From NCBI GenBank assembly GCA_002682825.1, contig NOKP01000005.1:806001-870000 (forward strand): a stretch of DNA of 64,000 nt, given 5' to 3'. Positions 9,130 to 20,313 of the stretch are shown here, piece after piece. The stretch comes from Neonectria sp. B-13 (lineage: Eukaryota; Ascomycota; Sordariomycetes; Hypocreales; Nectriaceae). The notes beneath the pieces are model-generated. The model saw nothing but the letters and a program-made list of their open reading frames with translations. It searched no databases and was not told where the DNA came from. A program made the position numbers and the translations under genes. Each line of letters opens with the position of its first letter. The stretch's first letter is position 1.

Positions 9130-11063
9130 TGAGGAGCGTCACTCTGTGAGCAGCTGTAAAGACCTGATGCGTGTAGTAAAAAATTGTCTCTGGATTCTGT
9201 CTAATTTCCAAGGAATTTGTTAGCATTTATACTTGAAATTCTTCTCTGCATTCCGTCGACGTAGGATTTCCGTCTGACCTCTTCTTTGATGTCGAAGTGA
9301 TCTGCGGCTTGCACTGGAAATTAGGTTTAACCCCGCGTTTTGGTGGAGGCGCGGCCCAGACCTAATGGAATTTCAGCCAGCCGCAACAGCTTCAGCTCGC
9401 CACGATAATACTGAACTAGTCTCGAAATCCATTCATGAAGGAGCTCGAAAAAGCCACCTTTGGTGCATACCTATATAGAAAGAGATAGTTGCGTGCTATA
9501 TCAAGGGATATGTCCGATTTTCGATGGTTCTGGACTCTCAGACCGAGCCGGCTCTCCCTCTTTTAGCTGCATCGTGTCATGTTCATAATAGACAATGTGG
9601 CAGTACTGAGATTAGTGGAACGACCCTGCGACATGTCCACCGAGACAGACCGTTCTCGCTGCGCCTTCCTGGGTCTGGAATGGACGGCAAAGGTTGGCCA
9701 TGGCTTGCAGATCAGTGGAGAGGCGTCCATCTCACAGGCAGCCTCAGTGGGCAAGAACTACAAAGCCATTCTCACCTCACTTATGCTTCGGTTCGTCATC
9801 GATCTTCAGCTCAATGGTGGGCAACAAGGTGACTGGATCCGTGGTGGGCGCATCGCCTTAGAAAGCTTGCTGCACCTGATACTATTAAGGTTATAACCGC
9901 TCGATTAAGCAGAGAACCGCAAGGCAACATAGCACCTTGCTTTTAAGGCCTGGGCTTAATTCATTTACTTAAGGAATTCGGTACGGTCCGCATATATAGT
10001 ACCGCTCTATGACCGTTGATCCATCCTAGACCACCCAAAAGAGCTATACCTTTCTCGACAGCTTAACCTTATTGGGGTGCTGATCTGTGTGACTGCCTTG
10101 CGTTAATTGCTCTTATCTAGCCAGACTGGCAACGTGCAGAAAAAAGTAGCGAGCTATATAACTCGAACTGAAAACTATTGTCTCTACTATACATTTCAGC
10201 CCAATACAAGCCGCAAGGGCTGATACAAGGTTAAAGTGGGCACCAATGATAAAAAGCTCATCTTTGGCTTGGCTGATATGGTCTGGGCTTTTCAGTAACG
10301 CCCACTCAGCCAGCTGCATTCTGCAGGGAACTATATTCTAAGATAGCTGTCGGTTGGCCCCGCATTCCACTGCGAGCCTTGATTGGTAATTGGAGTGTTC
10401 ATGCTAATGCCTATCATGGATATAACGTTTCCATCATTTTCGTACAGAGACCTGGACCTTAATTAAGTATGTGGGTGAAGTAGTGCGTCCATGGAATGCA
10501 ATTATGTAAGTTACCGTTTATTAGTTTATTCCACTTCAGAGAGGAATGTGATTGCGTCGTATGACTATTACATCAGGATGTCGTTCTTATACAAACCGCC
10601 GCGCATGACACGCAAAGGTACTCCAACAGTTCGCTGACTGGGAGCACCGGCTCGGCAATGGAGCAGCAGTGCCGGGTTGTTGATATCGTTGGGGTTAACA
10701 GTGATCCAACACGGAATGTCAACCACTGGATGGAAAATCGTGAACGAGCTTTTTCTTGTCAATGAAGTTCAGGCCGAGTGGCAAAGAGAATAAATGGCAT
10801 GGGCTATGCGACGAATCACCGACGAGAGCATGCAAAGGGAGGCTTGAAAGAGGCTTGAATTCTAAACAAGAGAGGCGGCACAATTGCCATCTTTATAGAA
10901 CAATGAACATTGGAGGCTTAATTCTCCTTCCAATAGCGCAGGCCGTTGGATGTTAAGTTCCGGCAAGCTCCAACCAACCCTAGTGCTTCTTTGCTCAACC
11001 ATGATGAATGTTTGAGTTTAGGGGCGTTGTATCAGCATCCGTGATACGCAGTATGAACTCAAA
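9130..11063. other. Long intergenic region, no gene supported
   Basis: Nearly 2 kb with only short overlapping frames (e.g. 9579-9896 +, 10,568-10,762 -). None shows a domain, signal peptide or splice pattern. It separates the protease gene from the 3' end of the NLR gene. Decayed coding sequence is possible. Confidence 0.45.
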
Positions 11064-14000
11064 CTACCACAACATCCAGCTGACTAGCTTCATAAAAGCA
11101 TCATCCGTATCGTCATCCGGCCACTCCCTACCCTCGATTGTCTGCCGCAAAGCTCGAGCATTCTCTCGCAACTCTGCCACTTTGGCCTCCTCTCCTCCTA
11201 TCTTGGCCTCTACATTGGCAGAAAACCAAAATGCTCTGGCCTTGTGGGGTTTCATCCCTGGAGCATCTCCGCTCATCTCTATGGCCTGTCTGAGCAGCTT
11301 TGCAGCCAGCACAAGCTCTCCCACATCCTCCAGTATCCGAGCCAAGGTAAAGAGTGAATCCGCGACTCTCGGCCCGCCATTTTCTCCAAACGTTCCTCTA
11401 CGCATGGCAACCGTGCGCGAGACCAGCTCCTGGGCCTCAGCCTTGTTGCCTTGGAGCCAGAAGATTCGTGCGAGAAGCATGATGTCTCCACTGTGTTTCG
11501 GATACGAGGACGTTTCGATCTCTTTTTGAGTCATGCCCTGCAAACGCCAGCATTCTCTGATGGCAGCAAGGGCATCCTCGGGCTGGCCGGCACGCAAACA
11601 CGTCATGGCCCTGATAGCTAGAGTGCGCATCACCTTGCTCGGGTCATGAGCGTTGTGGATGGCTGTTGCTTTCTCTAGATATTCAAACGCTTGTTCCACA
11701 TCGCCAGCCTCCGTGTAGGAGCAGGCAACAGAATCACACACGTCTGCCACGGGAGGAGAGTCTACGCCATTTAGCTTCTCGCGCAATTCGAGTGTTTTCT
11801 TGTACGCGGCGAGAGCAGCATGGGGCTGGCCGAGGTCAAGGAATACGTGCCCCAAGAGACGGTGAGCTTGGGCAGCGACTGGGCCGGAACCATCCTCGTC
11901 AATGCTCAGGCCGAACTCGAAGAACGACTTCGCAAGTGCGGGCTGCTCTTTTTCCCACAAGTACCTAGGGAGTTCGCAAAACGCGTCAGAAATATGATCA
12001 ATAAGCTCTAAAAACATTGGAGGAGAGGGCATCGCTCACGTTCCGGCTCGAAACACCAGTTCAGCCCAGCGCTCGGGGGTTTTGGGCTTTATTTTGTGTT
12101 TGGCAGATAATTGCATCAGCCAGTTCACATGGGATAGGATGGCGCTGCAAGTTTCCCATGATTGCCATCCATGCCCCTGATGTGCGCCTCTGTTCTGCCA
12201 GGTGTTGGGGAAGTCGAAATACAGGATGTGAACTGTTAGGTCGAACAGCTCCACTCTCTCAACCTTGGAGAGTCTTGAGAAGACAGCCAGCTGTACCAGG
12301 CGATGCATAGATAGGGCTTTGGAGCTCGAAAGCCTGCTGATCATGGAAGTTCGGGTCAACTCCATGACTGCCTCGCCGAAACTAGACAAAAGTTTGTTAC
12401 ACGCCTCATGTCAGAAGTCAGGTTTCATAGAGAACATACTCGAATTCGTCAAACAGGAACTCAAGACTTGGGTCGTCTAGCTCAGCCTTTGTATTTGTGA
12501 TGAGACGCTCCGGTATCAAGTCTGGATCAAAGAAAACGAGCAAGTTTTGCAACTTGGTCGCCTCCTCGGACAGCTTCTGCAAGGAGATGTTCCATGTTGT
12601 AAAGACGGTGTCGTCATATTCAACGGGCTTCTCCGACTTAGCAAAGATCTTCTCTGCCGACTTCTTGTAGATTCTCAGGAACTCTGTGTAGGAGTAGCCT
12701 CGGTCTCTGATGAAGTCGCTTATCTGTACCATGGCTAGGGGCAGTCCACCCAGGAGTTGACAAACCTCTTGCGCGGCAACCTCATCGACTTTATCGGCTG
12801 GCTTGAGACTCGTGAGAGATTCCAAAACCGCTTTTCCAGTTTCCGGGGAGAATGATTGCAGTTTCAAGGTGTTGGATGCTCTCTTAGACGCTTGACTCGG
12901 AGACCTTGTTGTGATGATAATGGACCCCTTGTCGCTTGCGGGCCAGATCTGGTCGAGAATGTCGATGTTTTCGACGTTGTCGAAGATGAGTAAAAAGGGT
13001 TTCTTGGACGCATTCAGCCAATCCCGTACTTTTTGGATGCCCTGGTAGTCATCCTCGGAGCCGTCCTCGGAAAGGCCGAGTTTGTTCGCAAAGCTGGACA
13101 AGGCTTGAACAAGTTTGATCTGAGTCTCCGATGGTATCCAGGCGATAACATCATAGATCTCCATCGAGGTATTGGCATAGTGCAAGGCAAGTTGGGATTT
13201 GCCGACACCGCCAAGCCCGTAAATGCCTACAGCACGCAAGCTCTTCCTCTCGGGCTTCGAGTCGAGGATCTCTCTCAAAGTATTGAGCTCATTCTCTCTC
13301 CCAAAGAACCTGAGATTCAGCCCATAGGGAATCATGAAACAGGGTAATTTGGCACCATCTGAGATGCGAAGCCCTTGCATCTCCTGGAGGGCGGCTAGTG
13401 TCCCGCTATTGCGCGCTTCCCTTGAAAGCCTGATCATATCTGCGGCCTCGTCGGCTCTTCTTGAGCATTTTCGGACGTTGGCAATGACTTCTGAGAAATC
13501 GTTGCTGAATTGAGACCATATGGTGCGGTTTCTGCCAACGTCGGGATTGTTGCGAAAAAAGGCAATTGCATGGGCGCAGAAGACAATGATTTCGCCGTAC
13601 ATGTCGGAAAGCGCCTTTTCTAGAGTCTCGGTCATGGGCAGTTCCTGCTCGTATTGCTGCATCCGCGGTAGGGCATGCTCTAGTGTTTCGAGCATTTCGA
13701 TGATATCAGGGAGAACAGGCTGGGCAAACTGTATGGACTAGTCAGAACATGAAAACCAAGAAGTGGAAGTGATCTTGGGATTGTAAGAGCGCCATCAGCA
13801 TATAACTAACCTTGATGATGAGTCTAATCGAACCCCAGAGCACAGCAGCAACTTTGCCATTCATTCCCATGAACCATGAAGCGAGAGCTGCAAAGTCGTT
13901 GAGGCCTAGTAAAACGGGCCTGAGCTGGGCCAGGGACTGGGTCCATGTGGCGGACTGGGTGGCCTGTCCCTTGCCGACGGCCTCGATCTGTGCAATAAGT

Positions 14001-14176
14001 TCATCTGGACTCTGGATCTTCCAGAGAAGCTTGTCAATGACGGAGGCCTTGATGCCTCCCTTTGCTAGTTCAGTGTAGTACTTTTCTATGGCAGCTTGCC
14101 AGAGAGGGCTGATCGGGCTATTGGGCTCCACGCCGCTTTTACCTCCCGGTCCGGGGGTGGGGGATCCGTCGGCCAT
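11064..14176 (-). CDS. NLR-type protein: DUF7708-like / NB-ARC / TPR
   Basis: Four exons on the minus strand: 14176-13811, 13728-12440, 12381-12040, 11964-11064; introns 82, 58 and 75 bp, the last with a CTGAC branch site and removing an in-frame TGA; product 965 aa. The N-terminal region (about 30-290: LWQAAIEKYYTELAKGG, WFMGMNGKVAAVLWGSIRL, LPDIIEMLETLEHALP) resembles the DUF7708 domain of fungal STAND proteins. NB-ARC follows: P-loop GLGGVGKSQ (about 293-301), Walker B FLLIFDN (about 367-373), IIITTR (about 393), GLPLA (about 450). A winged-helix piece has SMHRLVQ. The C-terminus from about 665 is TPR repeats (GHVFLDLGQPHAALAAYKKT). Fungal NLRs sense non-self or heterokaryon partners and trigger cell death. 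The start was chosen for its GACATGG context; an in-frame ATG exists at 14,452. Divergent from the membrane protein gene at 14.8 kb. Confidence 0.85.
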
Positions 14177-14775
14177 GTCGGAGGTTGATCGGCTCGTTGA
14201 CCTACGCAAGGAATGCGCAGATGACTCCCGGTCAAAGTAGGCGGCCGATATGGGTCGTGTCGACGAGATACGAGGCAGCAATCCTCGCCTGACGTGCGTT
14301 GATTGTTTTTCAATCAGCTGAGGGGGCGAGAAAGTGGGGAGATCATGTTGGTTACGCGCAAGGTTATCAAGACGGCAGCATCGCCATGTGATTTGTCCAA
14401 TCTCTTTTATGTAATTCCTCCTCAAGTTGGCCCCGGGCCGTCCCGCTCCCACACAGCGTACCGGGCGATGTCGACACGCGCACAGAGGAGTCTCAAAGCC
14501 ATATAAATTCCCATTGTTTTTTTAAAGGAGTAGCAGGTTTTTCCTATTCTAATTTTCACATACTGATTTTAAAGATACTGATCACCGTAGTTGGCAATAT
14601 TAATATCCAAAAGGCCAAGGGAAGGGTACCTCGAGGCTTGCTGCAGGGTCGGGAGGCGCAGTTTCAGCTGGGCGCCTACCTACTTGAGGGGCGGGCAAGA
14701 AAAGAGGTGTCAATGCCATCCCAGACTAAGGCTGACTTTTCTCCCCAAGAACCGCAAACTTCCTTTCCCTTGACC

Positions 14776-16218
14776 ATGGTAGTAGACGAAGCGACAGATT
14801 CGGTTGGCTCGCGAAGAAACACAACACGTCTGTTCAGGAGAAGGTTGGCCCAAGGTCAGCTCAGCCCATCGCCTCTTGTCCGCGTCATGACCAACAACCA
14901 AGAAAAATCCGCCGACCATGGCAACGGAATGGCATGGAGGCGGAGGCGACCGTCGATCACCAGACCTCGAAGACTAAGTGGGAAAACATTTCTCGCCGAC
15001 GACACCCTTGCGACAAGACATCAGGAAGAGGGTATTGACCTGGACTGGTACTCCTCCTGGCTGTCGAGCCGTCTGCTCAATTTACCAGCAACTGTTGCAA
15101 GCCTCCAAACTCAAGGCAAATCGGTTCGAGACATGGCAGCTTTCGACAATGTTTGTGGTCACGTCAATTCTTACCTCCGCGGAAACCGCAGCTGTGGCAT
15201 CGACGACGTGGTTGAGCACCTCCAGGTATCGGAGGTCTTCGATGTCAATAGCAATGACGACGAAGCCTCCAGCGCAATGCGACTCCTTATTTTCTCAGCC
15301 CTGGGGTGGAAATCCATGATCTACCAGCCCGAATTCAACGTCTGCACCCCCGATAAGCTGGCCATCCATCACGACAACGGTCCAAACTCGGGTTTAGTCT
15401 TCGACATGTACAAAGTGTCCGCTGACATGTGCGACCGCCCATTGTTCGTCCTGCTGAAATGCTTCGGAAATCTCCTGCCCGCCCGCTCTAGTCGCAGCAC
15501 TCAATTTGCAGTTGAAACCAGCAAGACCGCCGCTTCTTGGGTCGCATTGTACCCAAGCGAGGTGAACGCCTACTTGTTACATACGCTGCTAGGCGTGCGC
15601 TTCCGCTGGGTTGACTCGATTGCCCTGCATCTCGACTACGACAAGTCAAGTCGCACGCTTTCCATATTCTGTTTTCCGTCAATCTGCGCTTCTCAGCTGG
15701 AATCTCGGAGCGGCACCATCTTTGCGTTTGCCAGCACCGAGAAGAACGGAGTAGATCCTCGCGCCGACGAAGATGACATTGCTCATCTACTCGAAGAAAT
15801 TCTCCTGTCATACCGATTGCTATTCGGCCAAAGCCAAAAGTCCAGAAAGCTTTTTCGGGGTGTCTCTGACCCAGCCAACTTGCCGTTTCCCCAGCCCGAC
15901 ACCCTGCTCCACGTCCTCTGTGGACAGCGCCAGCTCAGTCTCGATGCTTCCCAAGCAAACTTGCTGCCGAGGGACCGCCGGGTTTATTATGCTGCGCGGG
16001 ACTTTCCTGTCTTGTATGAGAGAGTTGAGCTGCTGGCAAAAGAACTGAGCGGGGCCAGACCGAGGTCAATGTCGGGACTCCTCCGTGATCGACGAGACAC
16101 TTTGCAGTTTTGGACCTTTTGGCTGGTGGCCTTGTTTGGGGGCTTGAGTATTTTGCTGGCTATCATCCAGACGATATTACAGGCTGTCCAGATTGCTCAA
16201 CAAGCTGGAAAGATATAG
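14776..16218 (+). CDS. Fungal protein with C-terminal membrane anchor, unknown function
   Basis: Single-exon gene; 480 aa from the ATG at 14,776 (gaccATGg context). In-frame ATGs at 14,638 and 14,713 could lengthen it to 526 or 501 aa. A basic N-terminus (RRNTTRLFRRRLAQ, RRRRPSITRPRRL) is followed by a globular body of about 350 residues with no domain I can name. The tail RDRRDTLQFWTFWLVALFGG plus LSILLAIIQTILQAVQIA is one hydrophobic helix at the extreme C-terminus. Fungal proteins with a DRR-LQFWTFW-type tail are a lineage-specific family of unknown role that I know only as hypothetical proteins. Head-to-head position with the NLR (600 bp between starts) suggests possible co-regulation; a functional partnership is inference. 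Confidence 0.75.
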   Translation: MVVDEATDSVGSRRNTTRLFRRRLAQGQLSPSPLVRVMTNNQEKSADHGNGMAWRRRRPSITRPRRLSGKTFLADDTLATRHQEEGIDLDWYSSWLSSRLLNLPATVASLQTQGKSVRDMAAFDNVCGHVNSYLRGNRSCGIDDVVEHLQVSEVFDVNSNDDEASSAMRLLIFSALGWKSMIYQPEFNVCTPDKLAIHHDNGPNSGLVFDMYKVSADMCDRPLFVLLKCFGNLLPARSSRSTQFAVETSKTAASWVALYPSEVNAYLLHTLLGVRFRWVDSIALHLDYDKSSRTLSIFCFPSICASQLESRSGTIFAFASTEKNGVDPRADEDDIAHLLEEILLSYRLLFGQSQKSRKLFRGVSDPANLPFPQPDTLLHVLCGQRQLSLDASQANLLPRDRRVYYAARDFPVLYERVELLAKELSGARPRSMSGLLRDRRDTLQFWTFWLVALFGGLSILLAIIQTILQAVQIAQQAGKI

Positions 16219-16572
16219 GCCTGTGCATGGAGTTGTGATGTTGGATGTTTCCCCCCACCTCTCACTCATAGAAATTGCTTACGATAGCATCATGCATGGG
16301 CTGTTTAATAAGTTTTACAAATGCTTGAAACATGTGAGCTATCACAACAAACTTACTGGTGTAAGTGGTGGAGTTCTGGCACTTTCACGTGATGCGAGCG
16401 GGGAAGCACCGCTGTCTCCAGATTAACCGCTCACCGCTGTACCATTCACCTTACTCCCACGATGACCAGAAGTCGCCCGGTCGTGGTTTTACTCTTTATT
16501 TGCCTCCTTCTACTTTGTGTCACTAGTTTCTTTCAGCCTCGTAGTATCTTCTTTCATACCCCCCCCGCAGCC

Positions 16573-17023
16573 ATGAGTATCACGCATACCGTGCTCTTCC
16601 AGTTCAAGGCGGATGCCAAGCCTGAGGATGTGAAAGCGGTTCGTACCATACTTGTCCATCAAGCCTACAGCTAGTGGGAATAGCTCACAACCATACCAGG
16701 CTTGCGATCGCTTTCTTGCGCTCAAGGAAAAATGTTTCCACCCAGCTACGAACACTCCCTACATCGCCTCGGTGAAGGGTGGCCAGGACAACTCTCCCGA
16801 GGGATTGCAGGTACGGAACAAACGTGGTAGCCCCGTAGCTCTGTTCTCGTACTGACCGCTATTGCAGAATAACATTACCCATGGATTCGTCGTGGAATTC
16901 AACTCTGCAGAGAATCGAGATTATTATGTCAAGACGGACCCTGCTCATCAGGCTTTCATCCAGAGCATTGGCGACCTAGTCGAGAAAGCCATCGTGGTTG
17001 ACTTTTCCAATGGGGTCTATTGA
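16573..17023 (+). CDS. Stress-responsive A/B-barrel (Dabb) domain protein
   Basis: Three exons, 16573-16638, 16700-16810 and 16868-17023, with introns of 61 and 57 bp; product 110 aa. Begins MSITHTVLFQFKADAKPEDV and continues ACDRFLALKEKC, then THGFVVEFNSAENRDYYVKT, the standard Dabb pattern: an opening H-x-V-L-F-x-F strand and a 'F-V-V-E-F' strand with the DRDYY-type loop. Length equals the usual 100-110 aa single domain. Dabb proteins are small dimeric barrels found as stress proteins or polyketide cyclases; there is no biosynthetic cluster here to suggest the latter. The frame extends upstream to 16,462 through a hydrophobic stretch, but the ATG at 16,573 fits family length and has a better context. 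Confidence 0.88.
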
Positions 17024-17151
17024 AGCTGTCCTTTTGTTACTCGCCAAGCCACTCGGAGATAGATAATATAACGTACTCCACAAGCGAGTACAACAAAAAT
17101 CCCTAAACCTCTCATCCTTTCATCTGATCATCTATTTCTCAACCACCAACC

Positions 17152-17450
17152 ATGTCACAGTTTAATAACAAGGCAAATATTCTTCTTGCTCTTCAATTCC
17201 TTCAAAGCATACCACCAGTGTGATCCCGGATTCAACCCCTTCAGTCGCAACAAAAAGAAAAAGCCAAGCGAGCTCCAGCAAGACGGGCAAGGTATTCAGA
17301 CGCTGAAGATAGCTTCTTTATACAACTGAAGGAAGAGGAACAACTTGAGTGGGCAGAGATTCGTCGGTGTTTTGCTCAATGTTTCCCTGAATGAGGCAGC
17401 TTAGGTCTATAAGTGCACTACTATACGAAACTCAAGGATCGTAGGAGAAC
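17152..17450 (+). pseudogene. SANT/Myb-like DNA-binding protein pseudogene
   Basis: One continuous frame from the ATG at 17,152 is interrupted by stops at 17,221 (TGA), 17,392 (TGA) and 17,410 (TAA). Between them it encodes RYSDAEDSFFIQLKEEEQLE, WAEIRRCFAQCFPE and VHYYTKLKDRRR, the helix pattern of short fungal Myb/SANT-like proteins (E-D-x-L-L...W-x-E-I...F-P-x-R...L-Q-x-x-Y-x-T-K-L-K). All three stops sit where CGA or CAA would fit the family, so each needs only one C-to-T change. This gene was probably killed by RIP or deamination. Confidence 0.7.
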
Positions 17451-18094
17451 TTAATATTATGATGCTCTTCTGGGTTTAGGGACTTTAAGATGGGTAGCGT
17501 ATACCCTAAATGAGCCAAGGAGTACTACAATACATATTGTTCCTTCATGCCACTGGTTATATGTGTGTATGATTGCTTGGAACTATTAGCTAGGTGATCT
17601 GGAGGGTATGTATGCCTTGGTTCTACACCTAAGACCCTAGTGATTGCTTATAGTAGATGCTAAATCGTTTGGCCTAATAGAATATTAATGCAGTGTGAAA
17701 TAAGCATCCTGATGAACTGCTCTATCCTAGGAAGGTCTGGGGCAGGTACCCGTATGTGGATGGGCAGCCGAAGTCTTCGATGGCGAGGCTGAAGGGCATG
17801 GTTAGTTGGTTTATTCCTACTCGGTTGCAGCCTCAGCAATAAGATAGCATAACAGTCTCTATCAGAAGCGCGCCTTTATACGAGGATAAAAATTGATCCA
17901 AGCATGTCATACAAGGACCCGAAGACCACAATCGGCGATCGATGCCAAGCCGGCCCGTAACATCCGGCGCGCGCCTTGAGCGGAACCCGGTTGATGGGGT
18001 CGAGTTGGCACAACCGCTCTCCGCTCGTGACCAAAATGGGTGCCACAGACGGCCAGGAAACAGGAGCTGTCTGATAAGCAAGACTTATCTATCT
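17451..18094. other. Degraded sequence, no gene supported
   Basis: Moderately AT-rich spacer after the SANT pseudogene. A minus-strand frame at 17,833-18,081 has no family features. Probably decayed repeat or gene remnants. Confidence 0.4.
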
Positions 18095-18180
18095 GCAGCC
18101 GTCAGCCTCTGTCTCAACGTAAAATAAAGCATTATCCAAACGAAAACTCCATCTACAGAATGACCCATGTTTTCCAACCC
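18095..18180 (-). mobile_element. MULE transposase scrap, second copy
   Basis: CAGCCTCTGTCTCAACGTAA and the following about 60 bases match 6870-6950 with few changes. Translation on the minus strand gives the same peptide block as the MULE fragment at 6.6-7.0 kb (G-W-x-F-x-x-V/I-x-x-L-Y/F). Only this short piece remains. Confidence 0.7.
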
Positions 18181-18335
18181 CACTCTAGGAGAACTTCATC
18201 ACTAGTATAACCTGAACGACAGCCAATAGCGACCATAGATCCCACCACAGCTAATTCTATTAATCAATACTCCAGAGGTAGCCAAAGTATCCCCTTTCCA
18301 TCTTTTACAATATATATACTGTTAGTGCTTATACC

Positions 18336-18739
18336 CTAGCCAGAGTGGCGAATACCCTGTAAGGTTGCGTCAGTTGACCGGTTATCAACGGCAGGCAGTA
18401 GAGCCGGAAGATCTAGGCTCAGAAGTCCAACTTCGGTAGAGAGGACAGAGTTTTTCTTCGGATCAAATGAAAGGTGGGTAATCACTCGGTCGATCTTGAG
18501 CGTCTGCGCGTATGCGCCTATTGCCGCATCCCATACCTTGATCGTCTTATCGTCTAAACCCGAGGCGAGACACTGGTCGCCGAGAAGGCCACCGACCTCA
18601 CCCAACCGTCATGGCCCTCGAGCGTCTGCACGCACGCGCCCGTTGCCACATCCCAGACCTTGATCGTGTTATCCCACCAACCACCAGTCTTAAGACTCAG
18701 GTCGCACGACAACCGAGGTCGAACTGTAGTCCTGAGCAA
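18336..18739 (-). pseudogene. WD40 (HET-E/NWD-like) NLR C-terminal pseudogene
   Basis: Minus strand. The first frame has a WD40 repeat ([30 protein letters not shown]) and then loses frame. The next frame, overlapping at about 18,590, resumes within the following repeat ([20 protein letters not shown]) and continues SFDPKKNSVLSTEVGLLSLD, ending at TDATLQGIRHSG. High mutual similarity of WD repeats plus this 'SFDP...L.TE.G...LD' tail is typical of the repeat domain of fungal NACHT-WD40 (HET-E/D/R type) receptors. A single-base loss near 18,590 and absence of the upstream NACHT region mark it as a remnant. Confidence 0.75.
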
Positions 18740-19135
18740 AATTTACAGCGGCGTGCTGATGAGTCAAGTCCGACATCTGGACGTCTGGTTGAAGAGGAAG
18801 ACGATGTCATCTACCTCGGCACCTTTCTGCTACAGCATCACCACACCGCCGTTTCTGCTCTCCGATGTCCAGCCATCGAGTCGAATCGGCCCTCAAATAT
18901 GTCTCCACGACGGAACAGCCGCAAAAGTAAGGGCAGATGGGCAACTCAGTCCGTCCGCAAGGGAGCCACACCATCACACCAGCCCACGATACCCACAGCG
19001 ATAAGGAACAAGAACGTCTGGCTCGGTCGAGCAAGGGGCTCGACTAATCAGGTCTATGGTTTCTTCGATAGCGCAGGTCGATTCTGCCGCAGGGTAGAAG
19101 TTGAGCGTTTCGACAGGCTGACGGAACACTAGTCA
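18740..19135. other. No gene recognised
   Basis: GC-balanced sequence beside the WD40 remnant. Overlapping frames exist on both strands (e.g. 18,611-19,132 +), but none has a recognisable domain; the plus-strand frame partly lies over the WD40 pseudogene. Probably further decayed sequence of the same locus. Confidence 0.4.
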
Positions 19136-19714
19136 AGTTTTGCTTACATTCCTCACGACTGATATTATTAAGATATAGTTAGCTAGATTTATTATCTTAA
19201 TATTATCTTTAATATTCTTAGTTTTAACTTTAGCTAATATTTCCTTCTTTATATCTTTAGTATAAATAATATAGCTATATAATAAAGTAATTAAGATTAT
19301 AAATATAAAGAATTATTTTATTATTTAGAAGAATATTATAGTTATTTATAATTTTAATTCTGTATATATTAATATTAATATTAAATATTTATAATAAAGC
19401 TTTTATTATTAAAACTATTCTTAAAACTATTATTTCTACTTATTTATAATTCTATTAAATAAATAAAAGAATTTTACTTAAGCTTAATATAATAGAAGTC
19501 TTAGACTGAATAGACTAGCTAAACTAGTAGGAGTTTAATTAAGTATAAAGGTAAATAGTCTTAAGAAAGGTTAAGAGATAAAAGAAAGGAATTCTCTTTT
19601 TATTATCTTCTTTTTATTATAGAAAGAAGAAGAATCTTACTATAAAGACAAAAGATATAAAAGCTTATTAAGCTTAAAGCTTAAGTTTTTACTTTTATTT
19701 TCTAAATAAATATT

Positions 19715-19896
19715 TATAAGAAGATAAGCTTAAAGCTCTAAAGAGTCTTTATTAAGCTAGATTATATAACTTAGCTTTAGTTTAAAACTTATATTAAGAC
19801 TACTTAGTAAGCCCTTAAGAGATACTTACTAAGTAGAAGTCTTAAGACATTTAGACTTCTACCTTTTAATTTACTTTATATATACTAACTCTTATA
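19715..19896 (-). repeat. RIP-mutated LTR, inverted copy of the solo LTR
   Basis: The reverse complement of the 182-bp solo LTR at 20,314-20,495 aligns to this segment end to end without a length change (182 bp). Differences are essentially C-to-T and G-to-A; the ends TGTAAG...CTTACA became TATAAG...CTTATA. The 5 bases on either side (ATATT, GCCTA) do not match, so no target-site duplication can be shown. Confidence 0.8.
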
Positions 19897-20180
19897 GCCT
19901 ATGTATATAGCTTGGCAAGGGCTCGCCGGGCTGTAGTATGATTCGGACAGAAGCAGTTATCTTATGCGATCAGTAGTGTGGTCATTGTATTATATAGAAG
20001 GTTGGATGGAATGTGAAAAGGTAACCTAGAAAGTGTAAAGGTTACCTTATAAGCTAGGCTTTTATCCTAAGGGGTTTTAGCCTTTTCTAAGATCTAGTTT
20101 TTCCAGTTAATTAAGGTAATAAAACTTATACTTTAACTTTATAGTAAAAGCTTTTATCTTTTTAAGGTTATATCTTTCTA
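19897..20180 (+). repeat. Least mutated copy of the common AT-rich repeat unit
   Basis: Contains CTTGGCAAGGGCTCGCCGGG and then the block ATCCTAAGGGGTTTTAGCCT. It aligns with 1-300, with the palindrome arm around 21,600-21,860, and inverted with 22,150-22,430. It keeps C and G where the others have T and A, so it is closest to the ancestral unit. Confidence 0.7.
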
Positions 20181-20313
20181 TCTTTACTTTAAAAATAATA
20201 ATAATATTTAAGTTATTAAATAAAAAGTAGTTTAAAGCTAAGTATAATAGATTATATCTTCTTTTAATTAGTATTAAACTAAGATTTAAATAGTTATTAC
20301 TTTTTATAATAGT

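Noticed and set aside
9524..9896. Two overlapping plus-strand ORFs of about 100 codons
   Set aside because: No recognisable domain, signal peptide or splice continuity.
12033..12038. In-frame TGA between two parts of the NLR gene, possible inactivating stop
   Set aside because: A 75-bp intron (11,965-12,039) with donor GTGAGC, branch CTGAC and acceptor CTAG removes it and keeps the frame.
16462..16572. Upstream in-frame extension of the Dabb gene resembling a signal peptide
   Set aside because: The family is cytosolic with 100-110 aa, and the downstream ATG has the better context, so the hydrophobic stretch is probably 5' leader.
18611..19132. 173-codon plus-strand ORF
   Set aside because: Its first part lies antisense to a recognisable WD40 remnant, and the translation has no domain; best seen as a shadow frame.
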